A stretch of DNA of 64,000 bases from Anoplopoma fimbria (lineage: Eukaryota > Chordata > Actinopteri > Perciformes > Anoplopomatidae), in assembly GCF_027596085.1 (NCBI RefSeq), contig NC_072457.1, forward strand, positions 27,368,831 to 27,432,830, in the 5' to 3' direction. The stretch's first letter is position 1, and every line of letters begins with the position of its first letter. The position numbers and the translations under genes are program-made. Of the stretch, positions 1 to 10,854 are shown piece by piece. The notes below the pieces were generated by a model. That model saw only the letters and a list, made by a program, of their open reading frames with translations. It ran no database searches and was not told the origin of the DNA.

Positions 1-1309
1 AACACATGTTAGTTTTTTGAAAAATTAGGAAAATTTAAGTTCTGCAATTCAACCACAATCCGAGTTACATTATCCTACTGATGATATATGGGCTGATGCA
101 ACAGTTGCCTGCTGCCCGGGGAAAAATGGCTGCCTGACAACAGCCAGATACTATTAAATTGTCTTCTATGTGTATAGTTTCTACTTCATTTATTCAGTTA
201 TTTGTAAGTAATTTGCAATTAATGTCACTATTATTTATTCTCACAACCTTTGTCAATCTACAGAAAACAGAGTTATAGAGTGATGCACACTCGTTTATCA
301 CAGTGAAGAATGTTTTTGACAGCGTTGCAGTGTCGCACATATTAACAAGTCATTGACAACTGCTCTATTATTTGTGACACTAATCTACAGTAAGCTTTAC
401 ATAAACTAGTTCAACCAGTACGTTGCAATAAGATGTTGTTTAAACCTCTCTGGTGCAACACCCCTATGTTATTCTACAATGTGCAAAGACTCTATCGTGT
501 TGCGATGTATTATGTGAACGCACATTTCAGCCATCATTTGGTTCTGCTGTTAGTACAAAGGATTCATATTAAGGACGTGAGATTTGAACAAATAACTTTT
601 ACCGCTTTGAATTGCCCCGGTAAATTCACTGAGCAGTAAAAAATATAAATATATTTTTTGCTATTCTTCTGTGCTGTGGAATACTTGCAGAAAACTTACG
701 ATTAAAGAAATAGTGCAGGCATCTCCAAATGGACCAGTGAAACCCTTAATGAAGTGCAGAAGCTGGTGTGTCGGTGTGAAAAGGCAATCTCCAGAGAGAG
801 AAAATTATCTTCACTCATACTTGGGTTTCAAAATATCTAAATTGGACATTATTTATAGCCGTTTAGCACATGCTTGAGATGAGTTTGCAACATCAAAATG
901 AAAAGCAGCAGTGAAAAGAAACATCTGGTTTGTATTACTCCAGGCTGTAGATGTGAACAGTCTTCAATAGTAATTTGTTAGGTAGAAGTAAAACAATTCT
1001 TGAAGCAAAATGTTCGAAATCAAACATCCAGAATTCTTATAATCAAGTCCGTATTTGAAAATATTCCAAAACTGCAATGAAAAGTATAAATGCTTGTAAA
1101 GACTTGAATGAAATACTGTGTTGAAATGTAAAGAAGAAAACAAGGCAGAGCTTGTTCTTGTTTTGGCTTGATGCACATGCCAAAGCACAATGCCAAGAAA
1201 AAGTCTTGAACAAGATCAGGTATCAGCTTACATCATGGGCGTCTATAAAAACTGCTTCTAACTGGCGACCCTGTTGAGCAAAAACATAAAAATAATTAAT
1301 TAAACTTTA
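1..1309. other. Left flank of the keratin array, no gene seen
   Basis: AT-rich single-copy sequence with no match to the repeated unit. Short open frames (68-74 codons) show no recognisable domain, no start context and no splice structure, so I call none of them. Similarity to the spacers starts near 1310, in the sequence shared with about 14261 in the K2-K3 spacer. Confidence 0.6.
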
Positions 1310-1391
1310 AAATGTGAAAAACAACTGTAACTATGACTAACAAAAGAACCAATTCCTAAAATCAGATATTTTAAATGCAAAATAACACAGA

Positions 1392-1393
1392 TA
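1392..1393. other. Empty TA target of the array's Tc1-like element
   Basis: Upstream of K1 the sequence reads aacacagaTAtaaaagacaa with no insertion. In the K2-K3 and later spacers the same left flank ends in a TA followed by CAGCGGG, and the same right flank resumes after CCCGCTG-TA. K1 therefore preserves the pre-insertion allele, with the expected single TA. Confidence 0.9.
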
Positions 1394-1883
1394 TAAAAGA
1401 CAAATGAGGTGTGTGAGAAGAGGTGTGCTGGTGGTAGGTCAAGTGAAAAAAACACTATCATACTGATCCATTTTACGTTGAACATTACAGTGCATGTTGC
1501 CTTGGTAACATAACAGGTTTGGCCGGCAGTCTTGCTCAAGAATCATGGCACAAAGTAAAGTCACATCACCTGAAGTTGAAAAACTGCCAGATTAGAGTGA
1601 ATAACTAACCTGAGGCGACAGTTGGAGTGGCTGTTTTTACTAATTACAGTTTACTTTTTAGAAATAAAAGATAAAGATTCACAAGGAAGCCATGTGTTCA
1701 TGCACATTAATTTGGTGCATGGGAAAAAAGGATGAATGGAAAAATGAAGCCATTGTATAAGGCTTGCAGGTAGCTGTGAGGTTTTAATGAATTCCGTCTA
1801 TTTTGTAACAAAATGGGATTAAGTTTATTCCCTCTTTCTACTTATGATTGTCACACAAAATGAAGCTGAAGGGTGTGTGTGAC

Positions 1884-1898
1884 GGGGGGGGGGGGGGG
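1884..1898 (+). repeat. 15-G homopolymer in the K1 promoter
   Basis: Runs of 15 G lie about 85 bp upstream of the K1 TATA box. The six other copies have gacgggtggggcag at this place, so the pure run is private to K1. Such tracts are unstable and can form G-quadruplexes; a length error in the assembly is also possible. Confidence 0.85.
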
Positions 1899-1982
1899 CA
1901 GAGCAACCATTTTAGGTCATGCTCCTCCCTTCAGCTCTGCATTTCCCCTCCCACCAGAGACAGCAGCAGCAGCCTTGTGCAG

Positions 1983-1990
1983 CATAAAAG
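1983..1990 (+). promoter_or_regulatory. TATA box of keratin K1
   Basis: CATAAAAG lies 82 bp before the ATG, followed by a GA-rich then C/T-rich leader. The upstream 590 bp or so (from about 1394) is conserved in all seven units and includes a CCTCCC element and an AGCAGCAGCAG stretch directly before the TATA box. The same 82-bp spacing in every copy supports it. Confidence 0.85.
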
Positions 1991-2064
1991 GGGGACAGAG
2001 GAGAAGCTGTGCATCTCAGTCCATCTCATTCTCTCCAAGGCAGACCTCCTGAGCAGACTTCAAT

Positions 2065-4313
2065 ATGTCTAGATCCACCTCGACCTTTTCCACCAGTAGT
2101 TCAGGCTTTGGTGGAGGCGGTAGTAGGCTGTCTGGTGGAGGCTCTTTTAGAGCTGGTGGAGGCTCTATTAGAGCTGGTGGAGGCTATTTTGGAGGCCAGG
2201 CACCACGGTCTTCTTATGCTTCAAGCATGCATGGTGGGGCAGGTGGCAGAGGAGCAAAAATCTCTGTTTCCTCAGGTAGCTTTCTTTCCTCTGGCTATGG
2301 CAGTGGAAGTGGTTTCGGCAGTGGAGGTGGTTTCGGCAGTGGAGGTGGTTTCGGCATGGGAGGGGGTGGAGGCTACGGCGGAGGTGATGGCATGGACCAT
2401 GTTAATGTCAATGAGAAGGCCACCATGCAGAACCTGAACGACCGCCTGGCCTCCTACCTGGAGAAGGTGCACAGCCTTGAGAAGGCCAACTCTGAGCTGG
2501 AGCTCAAGATCCGCCAGTTCCTGGAGAGTAAGAGCTCCCCTGCTTCTCGTGACTACTCTGCTTACGAGGCCACCATTGCTGACCTGCATGGAAAGGTATG
2601 TCACATGACCTCTAATTCCTGAATGAGATACCAAAGCATGCCAGAATGTAATTTATCATGCAGTGCAACTATTGGATGATATGAAAATGATGCATTGGAG
2701 GTTTAACTTACCCTTTGTGGCAAGGCACATATATGATTTTGTAGAGAGAGTTACTCTGTAACATGAGGATAGTAATGTTATGTACTGTTTAGAGCATCTC
2801 ACAGAGACAGTTTAAAGTAAGAATTACACTAATCATGTCAAATGAAACCTTGCTTCATTCCACAGATCCAGGATGCCACCCGCATCAATGGAGGCATCTA
2901 TCTGTCCATCGACAATGCAAAACTGGCAGCAGACGACTTCAGAACCAAGTAAGTATCAGATGTGAGAGACAGAAAGTATCTAAAACATAGTAAATTGGAA
3001 ATCACTCTGAACCAGTTCATGGAAGATGTATACACTGATTGCAAATGTTCAAACTCTTGCTGCCTCACAGGTTTGAGAATGAGCTAGCCATGCGTCAATC
3101 AGTAGAGGCAGACATCGCTGGTCTCAAGAGACTGTTGGATGAGCTGACACTGGCCAGATCAGACCTGGAGATGCAAATAGAAGGACTCAGGGAGGAGCTG
3201 ATCTTCCTCAGAAAGAACCACGAGGAGGTGGGTAGCAAATGCTTGACGGCAGTCATCTGAATGGGTTTGCATTTAATTTGCCGTCTCGAGTGTAGAAAAA
3301 AAATTACTCAAACGACACAGCAAACATCCACCTTTTAACAAACTCCTATTATTCAACAGGAATTACTCGCAATGAGAGGCCAGATGAGTGGACAGATCCA
3401 TGTGGAGGTGGACGCAAAACCGCAGCCAGACCTGGCCAGCATTATGGCTGAGATCCGTGAGCAATATGAGGGTGTGGCCGCCAAGAACCAAAGAGAGCTT
3501 GAAGTCTGGTTCCAAACAAAGGTAAGACCAAAACCCTGGTGGTGAAATTAATTGACTAAGTTACATCTCACTGACTGTTTCAACTGGTACATATGTATCA
3601 TATGTAGTTATACATGACACTGATTTTCTTCAACATCTACTCCAGTCAGAGTCGCTGAACCAGGAGGTGGCATCCACCACAGAAACACTCCAATCATTCA
3701 AGTCAGAAATGTCTGAGGTCCGTCGCACATTGCAGGGCCTGGAGATCGAGCTACAGTCCCAACTTAGCATGGTAAGAGACATTGATCTGGGGCAAATGTT
3801 ACATACAATTTAATGCAACCACCGTTGTTTTCAGTATATTCACTTCTTCATCCCTCTTCTCTTCACCTTCCTCCTCCAGAAAGCGGCCCTTGAAGGCACT
3901 TTAGCTGACACAGAGGGACGGTATTCCATGCAGCTTCAGGGCCTCCAGATGACGGTGACGAGCCTGGAGTCACAGCTGACGCAGCTGCGTGCTGACATGG
4001 AAAGACAGGGCCAAGAATACCAAATGCTGCTTGACATCAAGACACGGCTGGAGATGGAGATTGCAGAATACAGGAGGCTGCTGGACGGAGAGGGCAGGTA
4101 ATTTGTCTGCAGAGAACTATTTTGTCCTTTCATTGTCAACTTATAACTAACTCTGTAAAGTGAGGCAATCAACTGATATTTAAGGCAATAACTGTAATTC
4201 TCCCCCTCCACAGTGCGAGCGTCACTGGAAAGAGCTCCTCTTCCAAAGTTGTTGTGATCACAGAGGAACTGAGGAATGGCAAGGTGGTGTCCTCCTCTAC
4301 CACCAGAACCTAA
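2065..4313 (+). CDS. Type I keratin, copy K1 (intact)
   Basis: Acidic (type I) intermediate-filament subunit expected to form obligate heterodimers with type II keratins in the epithelial cytoplasm. Exons: 2065-2595, 2866-2948, 3071-3227, 3360-3521, 3646-3771, 3880-4097, 4214-4313, all with GT-AG introns; 1377 nt, 458 aa. The head (1-115) is Gly/Ser rich with GGGSxRA and GSGGGF repeats. The rod (about 116-425) opens with the helix-initiation motif [17 protein letters not shown] and closes with [15 protein letters not shown]. The tail is short and ends VVSSSTTRT. Exon sizes 83/157/162/126 are those of type I keratins; exon 6 is 218 nt, one codon under the usual 221. There is no cysteine codon. 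It differs from other copies by [11 protein letters not shown] in coil 2 and by Pro in AKPQPDL, where the others have Gln. It is the first and most divergent member with a standard tail. Confidence 0.95.
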
Positions 4314-4397
4314 TAATTTGTCACCTCCTGTCACCTGACGACCACACGTAAACATATTAATTACTCAAGTACTTCCTTCAAATACACATTTGAAAGC

Positions 4398-4403
4398 AAT
4401 AAA
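4398..4403 (+). terminator. Poly(A) signal of K1
   Basis: AATAAA lies 85 nt after the stop, in a 3' UTR shared by all copies, followed by a GT-rich stretch. Confidence 0.85.
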
Positions 4404-4907
4404 AAGCTGTGGTTTGCTGACTATCATTTGTCTTGTTTGACTTATTTGTGTCTCAATACCAAATAATGTCTATAGTGGTGTGGTTTTGAGATGAAGCAAA
4501 GGTCTTATGAAATTAAACATTTCATCTTCGTCCTGACAAGAGTTACTTTGACGGATATGTTTGAAAAACTTGTTAAATTAAATCCCAATAGCCTGAGGCT
4601 GTAGCAGTGTCAGCCATATTATGTCCTGGATGCAAAAGAATAGAGAAATTCAGGCTGTGAATACAAAGTTAGCGATACCCATCCTGAGGGCAAAGTGTAT
4701 TGATGCCCTCCCATCCTCTTTAGGACTTAAGCCTCAGAGGCCACACAACGTAGAGCAGTACAGTACCAGTCGTATAGCTCTACTGCAGGCAGGATGCATG
4801 CTCCATAAAAATATATATTTTTAAGAAGAACAACATACCTACAATGTAGAAATGTATAACCATAATACCTCACAACAACAGAGTGCTGGGTTTTAATCTG
4901 CGGTACA

Positions 4908-4941
<34 letters not shown>

Positions 4942-5510
4942 CCGCAACGTACAGTGTAAAACTCTGGAGTTATGGTGTAATCTTTTGTACCAACAGTGTT
5001 TCACTTCAGCACATACCAGTACATATGTAGGTACTGAGGAACAAGATGTGAATGAAATAATCATAATTTGGGATTTTTTTAAAGACAGTATACTGCAGTT
5101 AGGCCTATTTTAACTATGACCTCATGAGCAAAAATATAGAGAAGATTATTTAACTAATACTGGGTACTTATTTTATTTGGCCGCTATTACAGGCTACAGT
5201 ATGGCCATAAAACTGAGAAAACCTGGGCGTTTCAGGCAAGTTGTAGTAATGACTTACGCATCACTTAATAAATCTGAAGTGATTTCATTTAAAAATGATT
5301 TTAATGACATGTAAGTTGGCATATGCTGTGGAATATTGGCGTTGTTTAGCTTTTAAAATTTTGTAGTCATGTATCAGCATTTACAATCTGTTTTTGTGAA
5401 GTTTCTTTCGGCGCATTTGCGTCCTGTTTTAATCCATAAAAATAGTCTGTTGCTGCCATCATAGTAAAATTATACTGTTGGTTGATTAACATCAATATAA
5501 TGAAGTACAT
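4404..5510 (+). repeat. Conserved 3' flank of K1, no gene
   Basis: About 1.1 kb of AT-rich non-coding sequence repeated after K1-K6. A 27-A run at 4913-4939 is private to K1; other units have ctttagacaaca there. The 67-codon frame at 4621-4824 is conserved only because the DNA is; nothing suggests coding. Confidence 0.75.
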
Positions 5511-5511
5511 A

Positions 5512-5581
5512 CAGTACCAGTCAAAAGATTGGACACACCTTCTCATTCAATGGTTTTTTTTTTTTTTTTTTTTTTTTTTTT
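5512..5581. mobile_element. Fragment of a Tc1-like terminal inverted repeat
   Basis: CAGTACCAGTCAAAAG continues into ttggacacaccttctcattc and a poly-T run. This matches the terminus of a common teleost Tc1-like family as I remember it. Only one end is present and no transposase follows. In the other units the match stops after CAGTACCAGTCAAAAG and different sequence follows, so this terminus marks a rearrangement point. Confidence 0.65.
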
Positions 5582-7480
5582 CTACGTTGCTCTGCAGTAA
5601 TGCTCATAGAGATTAGAACAAGTGAAGACTCGTACAGCTGGAGTTGTCCGGGTGAACGCGGTCAGTGGAGTTATCTCTACGTTTCTACATTGTTAGTCTA
5701 CACGTGTTAACAACTCTGCGCACGTTTCGGCTCCATGCGGCTGGTGACTCAAAGAAATGAGGGAGGATAGGACGAACACCAGCCAATAGAGTCATGCTGG
5801 TTTACTCTCAGGGCGGCCAAGATGGCAACATTACCGTCCCTCCTCAACCCCCAGGAATAATGTTTAAAATGTTAATCATTTATGAATTTAAAACCTAGTC
5901 AATAAGCATGGTCAGTGAGGACGACACCTGTGTGTGGTGGATAAGGCATACTTGCCAACCTTCAGACATCATAGCCTGATTAATCACCCTGAGTTCTCTT
6001 AAAAGGTGTAGAAACAGGCTTAAAATGAAGGGTCCTGTCAACTGAGCAAGTTCCCTTTTTAGTTAAATGTTAACACTCTGAAGTATGTTTGGTGGTTTAT
6101 GAGGCTTTTCTGTCTTTTCCATCTGACAATTTCTATTTTTGATTAAATGGAAACCTGCCATGACCCATGCTTTCTTCCAGTGGAACAACGGACCCCCTAA
6201 AGGGTCCAAGGTCTATCCACCACAGGCTCACTAAATCCTGTGGGATATCATTGAAATGTCTATGTGTGGCCACGATTCAGCTCTGTATTCAACCAGAGCT
6301 GCATGTTTCCTGCTTTTAGCCAATTCAGCACAAATCAAGGCAAGCAATTGCTGTCATTTCGATGACTTGGCTATAAATCGGATTCAGACCAGCTATGTGT
6401 ATTTCTCCTCTAGCCAAAAAGGTGTTAAATGTTGTTGAATGTAGTCTCCGTACATGCAGGTTGTAAGGGTGCATTTCATCACACCATTTTAGCAAAGTCC
6501 ACTATGAAAACAAACTGAGATTTGTATCATTTCATAGACATGTTTTTTGTGTATCCACGATTTATCTCTGATTTGGACCTGCTACCTGTTGTATTATTTT
6601 AACATAACCGGCAAAATAGCATTGACCTTTATATTACTATTATTTTTGCAGTTACTCATACGTCAAATGTACCATTCTCCATAATTAACTGTCTTTCATT
6701 TTACACGTAATCACAAAAATGCAATTATGATTCTCAACCACTAAAGGAAAGCAGTACTGTTTGAGAGCTTAGATGTATAAGCTGGAGGGACATATTACCA
6801 AGATGACAACTGGCAACGCGAGACTCGACAGTTGGTGACGACTGAGCAACACAGAGCCACAAAACTCGACCGCCACTGTCATTTTTGAGAGCCGAAACGA
6901 GCAGTTTACACCACAATTTTGGTTTATTAAGTAGCTGTGTTTTTGTCTTGTCATTTCTTTATTAATTCTGCAGGAAAAATGTCATTTTTAGCTGTTAGCA
7001 GTGTAGAGTTAGCTGAACTTGCTACCTTGAGTCCCCCTCAGGTAACATGGTGCAAAAAAAAAGAAAAAAGATGTGTATCCATGCACATTTCACAGCATTA
7101 GATGAGCTGTATTCAAGCAGCATCTGATTCTGTATTTCCTAAAACTACCAAAGTGCCCTTTCAAAAGTCCCTGTCAGCGTTAGTATTTTCGGTGAGTGCT
7201 GCTCATAGCACTTTTGTTACTTTCTTGTGAACCGCTCGTCCGAAACACTTGGTACTCTGCACTTCCACTGGTCCTCCGTGGATAAACGGTTGTTGAGAGC
7301 ATCGTAGGACTGATATACAGAAGACGGAGACTGATTCCTTTGATTATTTCATGGTGACTGTTCACGCCTTTTCTTTTTACATTTGTTGATTGGAATTTCT
7401 CTTGTGTTCCCAGTCCTGACGTAGGCTACTTGGATTGAACATGTCAAAGTTTATCTTGTAGAAGGGCATTCAAAAAAAAA
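5582..7480. other. Sequence found only in the K1-K2 spacer, no gene seen
   Basis: About 1.9 kb between the Tc1 terminus and the point where unit similarity resumes (tgttctccgtcattag, near 7496). It has no equivalent in the later spacers and may be ancestral sequence lost from them or an insertion here. Open frames are at most about 61 codons and look random. Confidence 0.6.
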
Positions 7481-7793
7481 AAGTATAACAGCACTGTTCT
7501 CCGTCATTAGAGGTAGGTGTGTGCGCTTCACAGAAAGAGACTGTATGACTCACAATGACTGTTATTAAGTAAAAAACAAGCAGAGGCAGCAACAGTGCTT
7601 TTCTCTTCATGAGTTTTTTTTTTCTCACTCGGCAGATGATGTGATGACCAACTTTTCTGGCAACAGAAGTAGAAATCAGAAACGAGGGAGCGTTTGAAAC
7701 ATTGTTCTTTTTCATTTATTTCTCATGTTTTACTCTGTTATTCTGTGTGGCTGTGTAGCAGCAAGGCTGTAAATGCTACACATGCTAAACATA
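7481..7793 (+). repeat. Distal spacer block shared with later units
   Basis: Matches 11985-12268 in the K2-K3 spacer and its equivalents, up to ctgtgtagcagcaaggctgtaa. There similarity jumps straight to the right end of the Tc1-like element, skipping about 3.2 kb present in later spacers. Confidence 0.7.
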
Positions 7794-7848
7794 GAAATAT
7801 ATTTACAGAGAAAAAAAGGGACGTGTTCAATACTTATTTTACCCGCTG
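7794..7848. mobile_element. Right-end remnant of the array's Tc1-like element
   Basis: The last 55 bp or so match the right terminus of the elements in later spacers, ending in TATTTTACCCGCTG followed by the target TA. The left end and transposase are absent. This copy was cut down after insertion, probably by a deletion joining the spacer to the terminus. Confidence 0.85.
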
Positions 7849-8431
7849 TATAAAAGGCAAATGAGGTGTGTGAGAAGAAGTGTGCTGGTGATAGGTCAAG
7901 TGAAAAAAACACTATCATACTTATCCATTTTACAATATTGACAATTACAGTGCATGTTGCCTTGGTAACATAACAGGTTTGGCCGGCAGTCTTGCTCAAG
8001 AATCATGGCACAAAGTAAAGTCACATCACCTGAAGTTGAAAAACTGCCAGATTAGACTGAATAACTAACCTGAGGCGACAGTTGGCTGTTTTTACGAATT
8101 ACAGTTTACTTTTTTAGAAATAAAAGATAAAGATTCACAAGGAAGCCATGTGTTCATGCACATTAATTTGGTGCATGGGAAAAAAGGATGAATGGAAAAA
8201 TGAAGCCATTGTATAAGGCTTGCAGGTAGCTGTGAGGTTTTAATGAATTCCGTCTATTTTGTAACAAAATGGGATTAAGTTTATTCCCTCTTTCTACTTA
8301 TGATTGTCACACAAAATGAAGCTGAAGGGCGTGTGTGACGGGTGGGGCAGAGCAACCATTTTAGGTCATGCTCCTTCCTTCAGCTCTGCATTTCCCCTCC
8401 CACCAGAGACAGCAGCAGCAGCCTTGTGCAG

Positions 8432-8439
8432 CATAAAAG
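8432..8439 (+). promoter_or_regulatory. TATA box of keratin K2
   Basis: CATAAAAG, 82 bp before the ATG, in the conserved promoter block that starts after the transposon remnant at about 7851. Confidence 0.85.
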
Positions 8440-8513
8440 GGGGACAGAGGAGAAGCTGTGCATCTCAGTCCATCTCATTCTCTCCAAGGCAGACCTCCTG
8501 AGCAGACTTCAAT

Positions 8514-10768
8514 ATGTCTAGATCCACCTCGACCTTTTCCACCAGTAGCTCAGGCTTTGGTGGAGGCGGTAGTAGGCTGTCTGGTGGAGGCTCTTTTAGA
8601 GCTGGTGGAGGCTCTATTAGAGCTGGTGGATGCTATTCTGGAGGCCAGGCACCACGGTCTTCTTATGCTTCAAGCATGCATGGTGGTGCAGGTGGCAGAG
8701 GAGCAAAAATCTCTGTTTCCTCAGGTAGCTTTCTTTCCTCTGGTTATGGCAGTGGAAGTGGTTTCGGCAGTGGAGGTGGTTTCGGCAGTGGAGGTGGTTT
8801 CGGCATGGGAGGTGGTGGAGGCTATGGCGGAGGTGATGGCATGGACCATATTAATGTCAATGAGAAGGCCACCATGCAGAACCTGAACGACCGCCTGGCC
8901 TCCTACCTGGGGAAGGTGCACAGCCTTGAGAAGGCCAACTCTGAGCTGGAGCTCAAGATCCGCCAGTTCCTGGAGAGTAAGAGCTCCCCTGCTTCTCGTG
9001 ACTACTCTGCTTACGAGGCCACCATTGCTGACCTGCATGGAAAGGTATGTCACATGACCTCTAATTCCTGAATGAGATACCAAAGCATGCCAGAATGTAA
9101 TTTATCATGCAGTGCAACTATTGGATGATATGTTAAAAATGATGCATTGGAGGTTTAACTTACCCTTTGTGGCAAGGCACATATATGATTTTGTAGAGAG
9201 AGTTACTCTGTAACATGAGGATAGTAATGTTATGTACTGTTTAGAGCATCTCACAGAGACAGTATAAAGTAAGAATTACACTAATCATGTCAAATGAAAC
9301 CTTGCTTCATTCCACAGATCCGGGATGCCACCCGCATCAATGGAGGCATCTATCTGTCCATCGACAATGCAAAACTGGCAGCAGACGACTTCAGAACCAA
9401 GTAAGTATCAGATGTGAGAGACAGAAAGTATCTAAAACATAGTAAATTGGAAATCACTCTGAACCAGTTCATGGAAGATGTATACACTGATTGCAAATGT
9501 TCAAACTCTTGCTGCCTCACAGGTTTGAGAATGAGCTAGCCATGCGTCAATCAGTAGAGGCAGACATCGCTGGTCTCAAGAGAGTGTTGGATGAGCTGAC
9601 ACTGGCCAGATCAGACCTGGAGATGCAAATAGAAGGACTCAGGGAGGAGCTGATCTTCCTCAGAAAGAACCACGAGGAGGTGGGTAGCAAATGCTTGACG
9701 GCAGTCATCTGAATGGGTTTGCATTTAATTTGCCGTCTCGAGTGTAGAAAAAAAATTACTCAAACGACACAGCAAACATCCACCTTTTAACAAACTCCTA
9801 TTATTCAACAGGAATTACTCGCAATGAGAGGCCAGATGAGTGGACAGATCCATGTGGAGGTGGACGCAAAACAGCAGCCAGACCTGGCCAGCATTATGGC
9901 TGAGATCCGTGAGCAATATGAGGGTGTGGCCGCCAAGAACCAAAGAGAGCTTGAAGTCTGGTTCCAAACAAAGGTAAGACCAAAACCCTGGTGGTGAAAT
10001 TAATTGACTAAGTTACATCTCACTGACTGTTTCAACTGGTACATATGTATCATATGTAGTTATACATGACACTGATTTTCTTCAACGTCTACTCCAGTCA
10101 GAGACGCTGAACCAGGAGGTGGCATCCACCACAGAAACACTCCAAACATTCAAGTCAGAAATGTCTGAGGTCCGTCGCACATTGCAGGGCCTGGAAATCG
10201 AGCTACAGTCCCAACTTAGCATGGTAAGAGACATTGATCTGGGGCAAATGTTACATACAATTTAATGCAACCACCGTCGTTTTCAGTTTATTCACTTCTT
10301 CATCCCTCTTCTCTTCACCTTCCTCCTCCAGAAAGCGGCCCTGGAATGCACTTTAGCTGAGACAAAGGGACGCTATTCCATGCAGCTTCAGGGCCTCCAG
10401 ATGACGGTGACGAGCCTGGAGTCACAGCTGACGCAGCTGCGTGCTGACATGGAAAGACAGGGCCAAGAATACCAAATGCTGCTTGACATCAAGACACGGC
10501 TGGAGATGGAGATTGCAGAATACAGGAGGCTGCTGGACGGAGAGGGCAGGTAATTTGTCTGCAGAGAACTATTTTGTCCTTTCATTGTCAACTTATAACT
10601 AACTCTGTAAAGTGAGGCAATCAACTGATATTTAAGGCAATAACTGTAATTCTCCCCCTCCACAGTGTGAGCATCACTGGAAAGAGCTCCTCTTCCAATG
10701 TTGTTGTGATCACAGAGGAACTGAGGAATGGCAAGGTGGTGTCCTCCTCTACAACCAGAACCTACTAA
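8514..10768 (+). CDS. Type I keratin, copy K2 (intact)
   Basis: Same protein class as K1, 459 aa. Exons: 8514-9044, 9318-9400, 9523-9679, 9812-9973, 10098-10223, 10332-10549, 10666-10768, all in frame with GT-AG borders. The head (1-115) has two GGGSxRA units and the GSGGGF run; rod about 116-425; the tail ends TTRTY because the stop lies one codon later than in K1. It shares FENELAMRQ at the start of exon 3 and the exon 4/5 joint TKSETLNQ with the K1 type. It shares [11 protein letters not shown] in coil 2 with K3-K7. Cysteines occur in AGGCYSGG and LECTLA. The helix-initiation region reads SYLGKVHSL, Gly instead of the Glu of the other copies, a helix-unfriendly change next to a conserved motif. 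Confidence 0.95.
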
Positions 10769-10848
10769 TTTGTCACCTCCTGTCACCTGACGACCACACG
10801 CAACATATTAATTACTCAAGTACTTCCTTCAAATACACATTTGAAAGC

Positions 10849-10854
10849 AATAAA
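10849..10854 (+). terminator. Poly(A) signal of K2
   Basis: AATAAA, 81 nt after the stop, in the shared 3' UTR. Confidence 0.85.

Noticed and set aside
2009..2437. Long open frames of 120-160 codons in other frames and on the minus strand over each keratin exon 1
   Set aside because: They come from the stop-free Gly/Ser repeat composition of the head; the keratin frame is supported by motifs and splice phases.
4621..4824. 67-codon frame conserved after K1-K6
   Set aside because: Its conservation equals that of the whole duplicated unit, and it lies in the 3' flank beyond the poly(A) signal.
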